35,221 nucleotides of DNA from Clostridia bacterium (GTDB lineage: Bacteria > Bacillota > Clostridia > Oscillospirales > Acutalibacteraceae). Each line of letters starts with the position of its first letter. Position 1 is the first letter of the stretch. The notes under the pieces are model-generated. The model saw only the letters and a list, made by a program, of their open reading frames with translations. It was not told where the DNA came from and did no database searches. The translations under genes were made by a program, and so were the position numbers. This document shows, piece by piece, positions 32,182 through 35,221 of the stretch. The DNA lies in assembly GCA_017402845.1 (NCBI GenBank), contig JAFPLH010000108.1:1-35221 (forward strand), given 5' to 3'.

Positions 32182-32838
32182 ATGAATATGTACAGAAGAA
32201 AAAGTATTGATCGTTTAAGAATAATTAAACTTGTTTTTCGTGCGGTACTCTGTGGTTTTGTGATATGCTGCATGTTATCTCTGACGAAATTTGACGCACA
32301 GTCACGCAGTATTGCTGACAGCGTTGTAAGACTGCATATACTTGCAAATTCTAACAGTGCGGAGGATCAGGCATTAAAGCTGCATGTACGAAATTTGGTA
32401 CAAGAGCTGTGTTATAATATGTATGCAAATGCAGAAACACGCAGCGAAGCAGAGGCACTGATTCAAAAGCGATTACCGTATATAGTTGAAAACGTGCAAG
32501 ACGAAATTCAAAAAATGGGGTACGACTATAAGATAAACGGAGAGCTTGTTAATATGTACTTTACAAACCGCACATACGGCAGCGTAACTTTACCGGCGGG
32601 GTATTATCACGCTGTTCGGCTGACGATAGGCGAAGGAAAAGGTCACAATTGGTGGTGTGTAATGTATCCACCTATTTGTATTAGCTGTGCTGAAAAGCGA
32701 GCAGACATTTCAGATGTATTAGATGAAGAACAAACAAAGGTCGTTACCGAGAAATCTTATAAGTATGAATTTAAGGTGTACGAGCTGTATCGGGATTTTA
32801 CAAATAAAATAAAGGCAGCAACAGAGAATCGCAGCTAA
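32182..32838 (+). CDS. spoIIR: Stage II sporulation protein R
   Basis: Forespore-made signalling protein that triggers SpoIIGA to cleave pro-sigma-E in the mother cell. The 218 residues start with a basic segment and one hydrophobic helix (LVFRAVLCGFVICCMLSL). Family motifs follow: SIADSVVRLHILANSNSAEDQALKLHVRN, split here as SIADSVVRLHILANSN and EDQALKLHVRN, then NRTYGSVTLPAGYYHAVRL, IGEGKGHNWWCVMYPP and ICISC. Length and motif order match the family. GGAGG lies 10 nt before the ATG. It supports a spore-forming host, as does the SipL-like gene. Confidence 0.95.
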   Translation: MNMYRRKSIDRLRIIKLVFRAVLCGFVICCMLSLTKFDAQSRSIADSVVRLHILANSNSAEDQALKLHVRNLVQELCYNMYANAETRSEAEALIQKRLPYIVENVQDEIQKMGYDYKINGELVNMYFTNRTYGSVTLPAGYYHAVRLTIGEGKGHNWWCVMYPPICISCAEKRADISDVLDEEQTKVVTEKSYKYEFKVYELYRDFTNKIKAATENRS

Positions 32839-32878
32839 TGTTACGATCTTTGTGCGGTGTTGCCGAAGGAGTGATATA

Positions 32879-35221
32879 ATGCTATATATGGTTGAGGGCA
32901 GGAGCGGTACAGGAAAAACACATTATACCGCAAATATGATTGCCGAAAAAGCAAAAAAAGGGGATACAAAGCTTTTGTGGCTGATTCCCGAACAGAATTC
33001 ATTTGACAGTGAAAGAATGTTTTTAAAATTATTAGGGTCGCTTCTGTGCAGAAACATAAACGTAATGTCTTTTACAAGACTGTATGATATGGTAATGCGT
33101 GTAACAGGTGGCTTTGCAGGAACGCCGATTGATGACGCTTCACGAAAGATATTAATGTCGCTTGCACTTGAAGACTGTGCATATGAGCTTAATCTTTACA
33201 AAAAGCAGGCAGGAAAGCCACAGCTTACAGATTTGATGATAAGCGCAGTTAAAGAGTTTAAAATGTGCGGTATAACATCAAAACAGCTAAGAGAGCAGGC
33301 TGCACTAAATAAAGGTACAGACCTTGCTGAAAAGCTTAACGAGGTAAGCTTGATCTACGATTATTATGACGCGCATCTTTCAGGGAGCAGCATTGATCCT
33401 CTTGATAATAATGCACGTCTTGAAAATCGTATAGCAGAAACAAACTTTTTCGAGGGATATACAGTTGTAGTTGACGGATTTTCAGGCTTCACCGCACAGG
33501 AAATGAAAATACTTATGCTTATAATGGAGCAGTCAGAGGATTTTTATATTACGTTTTGTCTTGACAGTGAATCAGAGGACGATCTCTTTTTCAGTGCAAA
33601 TAAAACTCGTAAGCACGTATTAGCAAAAGCGAAGATGTTGGGTATTGAAGTAGCACCACAAATAGTTCTTAATGAAAATCACAGAATTAAGAACAGCGAG
33701 ATCAGCTTTTTTGAAAAGAGTATATATCGTATTGATTCTGAAAAGCTCGACTCAGAAGAAAACAGTCAGGGCGGTATAACCCTTTGCGAAGCGTCAGATA
33801 TTTTTGAAGAATGCAGCTATATTGCCGATACTATATATAGTATGGCGGTAAATGGAGAGTGTCGCTATAAAGATATTGCGGTTGTATTCAGAAACAGCGG
33901 TGCATATCGAGGAATACTTGACTCCGCTTTTGACAGCAGAAATATCCCGTATTTTATGTCAAAGCCTCGTACCGTGATAAATAAACCTATAATGCTGATT
34001 GTTCTTTCGGCTTTTGAGTATGTATTGTCAAAGAGGAGCTGTGATCCTGTTATTTCGATAGCCAAAAGCGGATTGATCGGGCTGAACGATTACCATGCTT
34101 CCATGTTTGAAAACTATATATATGTATGGGATCTCAAACCAAATGACCTAAGCAGAGAATTTGTAAACAGTCCTGACGGATATTCAGAAAACTATGACAA
34201 TGAAAATGATAAGAGATTACAGAAGATAAATACTGCAAGAGAGAAAATAATATCTCCTCTCGCCGCATTTGAAAAGAAGCTGAAATGTGAAAATATAGGT
34301 GCATATGAAATATCATCAGCTATATATGAGCTTTTGATCGATTATAAAGTCGATATAAACATAAAACATAAAAAAGACGAATTCTCAGAAGAATCAAATC
34401 GCTTGTGGGATATGCTGATGAATATAATAAATAAAATGTATGTTACTCTTAGCAGTCGTGCGGTTTCTGTGAAAAGATATTACGAACTGCTAAAAATGGT
34501 TATCGCAGCAGAAGAAATATCAGATATACCTCAAACAGCAGATCAGGTCATTGTCGGAAGTGCCGAAAGTATCAGACTTTCAAATCCGTATGCGGTGTTT
34601 GTTATAGGTGCGGTCAACGGAGAATTTCCGCATATGCCGGTGGCGTCGGGAGTATTCAACGACAACGAAAGACAAACTCTTATAAACAGCGATCTTCCGC
34701 TGTATGACAGCTTGACGGATCTTTTCAAGCAAGAGAAATATCTTGTATATAGTGCAGTTTCTGCCCCAACATCAAAGCTGTACATTACATATTATGCAGC
34801 CGATCTGAAAGGAGTTGAAACAGCGCCGTCATCTATTGTCAGCGAATTGTTGAGATTGCTACCACAGGTAAAGAAAGAAAGTCCTTCACTTTTTGGTATG
34901 TATGAGAAGGTATCAAGCGAAAAATCTGCATTTGAGGAGTGCGCATTGAGATATAATGACAATAGTGCATACAGCGAAGCTTTATGCGAATATTTTTCCT
35001 CTAAGCCGGAGTATAAAGGACGCCTTGCGGCTGTTGACAGAACGGTAAACAAAAAGCAGTTTAGTATTACCGATAAAAAAGCCGCAGAAAGTCTTTTTGG
35101 AAAAAACAAAAATGTTTCAGCTTCGCAGGTAGAGTCTTTTTATAATTGCAGATTCCAATATTTTTGTACATACGGATTACGACTCAAAGAACGAAAAAAA
35201 GCTCGTATAGACGCATTGGCA
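32879..35221 (+). CDS. addB: ATP-dependent helicase/nuclease subunit B (5' part)
   Basis: AddB of the AddAB helicase-nuclease, which processes double-strand breaks for RecA loading; functionally it replaces RecBCD. 781 codons are present and the frame is open at the window end; the full protein is usually about 1,150 residues, so the nuclease domain is missing. Walker A VEGRSGTGKTHYTANMI lies at residues 5-21, followed by LLWLIPEQNSFDSERM, NVMSFTRLYDMV and VVVDGFSGFTAQE. AFVIGAVNGEFP-like sequence (VFVIGAVNGEFPHMP) lies near residue 575. The first iron-sulfur Cys segment is SASQVESFYNCRFQYFCTYGL at the end, split as SASQVESFYNC and RFQYFCTYGL. GAAGGAG precedes the ATG. Confidence 0.95.
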   Translation, partial: MLYMVEGRSGTGKTHYTANMIAEKAKKGDTKLLWLIPEQNSFDSERMFLKLLGSLLCRNINVMSFTRLYDMVMRVTGGFAGTPIDDASRKILMSLALEDCAYELNLYKKQAGKPQLTDLMISAVKEFKMCGITSKQLREQAALNKGTDLAEKLNEVSLIYDYYDAHLSGSSIDPLDNNARLENRIAETNFFEGYTVVVDGFSGFTAQEMKILMLIMEQSEDFYITFCLDSESEDDLFFSANKTRKHVLAKAKMLGIEVAPQIVLNENHRIKNSEISFFEKSIYRIDSEKLDSEENSQGGITLCEASDIFEECSYIADTIYSMAVNGECRYKDIAVVFRNSGAYRGILDSAFDSRNIPYFMSKPRTVINKPIMLIVLSAFEYVLSKRSCDPVISIAKSGLIGLNDYHASMFENYIYVWDLKPNDLSREFVNSPDGYSENYDNENDKRLQKINTAREKIISPLAAFEKKLKCENIGAYEISSAIYELLIDYKVDINIKHKKDEFSEESNRLWDMLMNIINKMYVTLSSRAVSVKRYYELLKMVIAAEEISDIPQTADQVIVGSAESIRLSNPYAVFVIGAVNGEFPHMPVASGVFNDNERQTLINSDLPLYDSLTDLFKQEKYLVYSAVSAPTSKLYITYYAADLKGVETAPSSIVSELLRLLPQVKKESPSLFGMYEKVSSEKSAFEECALRYNDNSAYSEALCEYFSSKPEYKGRLAAVDRTVNKKQFSITDKKAAESLFGKNKNVSASQVESFYNCRFQYFCTYGLRLKERKKARIDALA

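Overview
The window looks like chromosomal DNA from a low-to-mid GC, spore-forming Firmicute of the Oscillospiraceae (Ruminococcus-like). The pointers are meso-diaminopimelate dehydrogenase, SpoIIR and a SipL-like (SPOCS/LysM) protein, AddB-type recombination, the SRP RNA-dnaX-ybaB-recR block, and two secreted leucine-rich-repeat proteins ending in type I dockerins, a cellulosome/amylosome hallmark. This is inferred from gene content; the species cannot be named from the sequence alone.

Layout. 1-3600: ddh (DAP dehydrogenase) behind a repeat-filled leader, then a DUF5662 gene and a secreted C39-like peptidase as a pair, converging on a small lipoprotein gene. 3638-6808: SRP RNA (ffs), dnaX, a possible 25-codon ORF, ybaB, recR and a terminator. 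6845-9280: a MITE-like element, a 28-residue membrane peptide, a leftward SipL-like gene, and a 480-bp control region with two ACTATATATAGT palindromes (NrdR-like). 9281-12730: nrdD, then leftward ribU with a complete FMN riboswitch. 12791-16490: leftward LRR lipoprotein, a roughly 300-nt structured leader, and a zinc-ribbon/low-complexity/membrane protein with 69-bp tandem repeats. 16581-20107: rsmF-like, rsmA and folC. 20327-24574: leftward operon alr-polA-small membrane protein. 24768-31763: dockerin protein 1, rpsB-tsf, dockerin protein 2. 32182-35221: spoIIR and the 5' part of addB, which runs off the window.

Most genes are vertically inherited housekeeping functions: DNA replication and repair (dnaX, recR, polA, addB), dNTP synthesis, translation (rpsB, tsf, rsmA, rsmF), cell-wall precursors (ddh, alr), folate and flavin. 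The accessory layer is the dockerin/LRR surface proteins and several small non-coding repeat families. The clearest non-genic result is a palindromic MITE of about 171 bp present three times, with GGAAACACTG inverted ends and 4-bp target duplications. One copy has split a bidirectional terminator, and one carries a 66-bp GC-rich cloverleaf insert at its centre. Its central core also occurs in a different palindrome at the left edge of the window. A second repeat family sits in the 5' leaders of ddh and ribU in the same orientation. No phage, CRISPR, transposase, rRNA or tRNA gene was seen.
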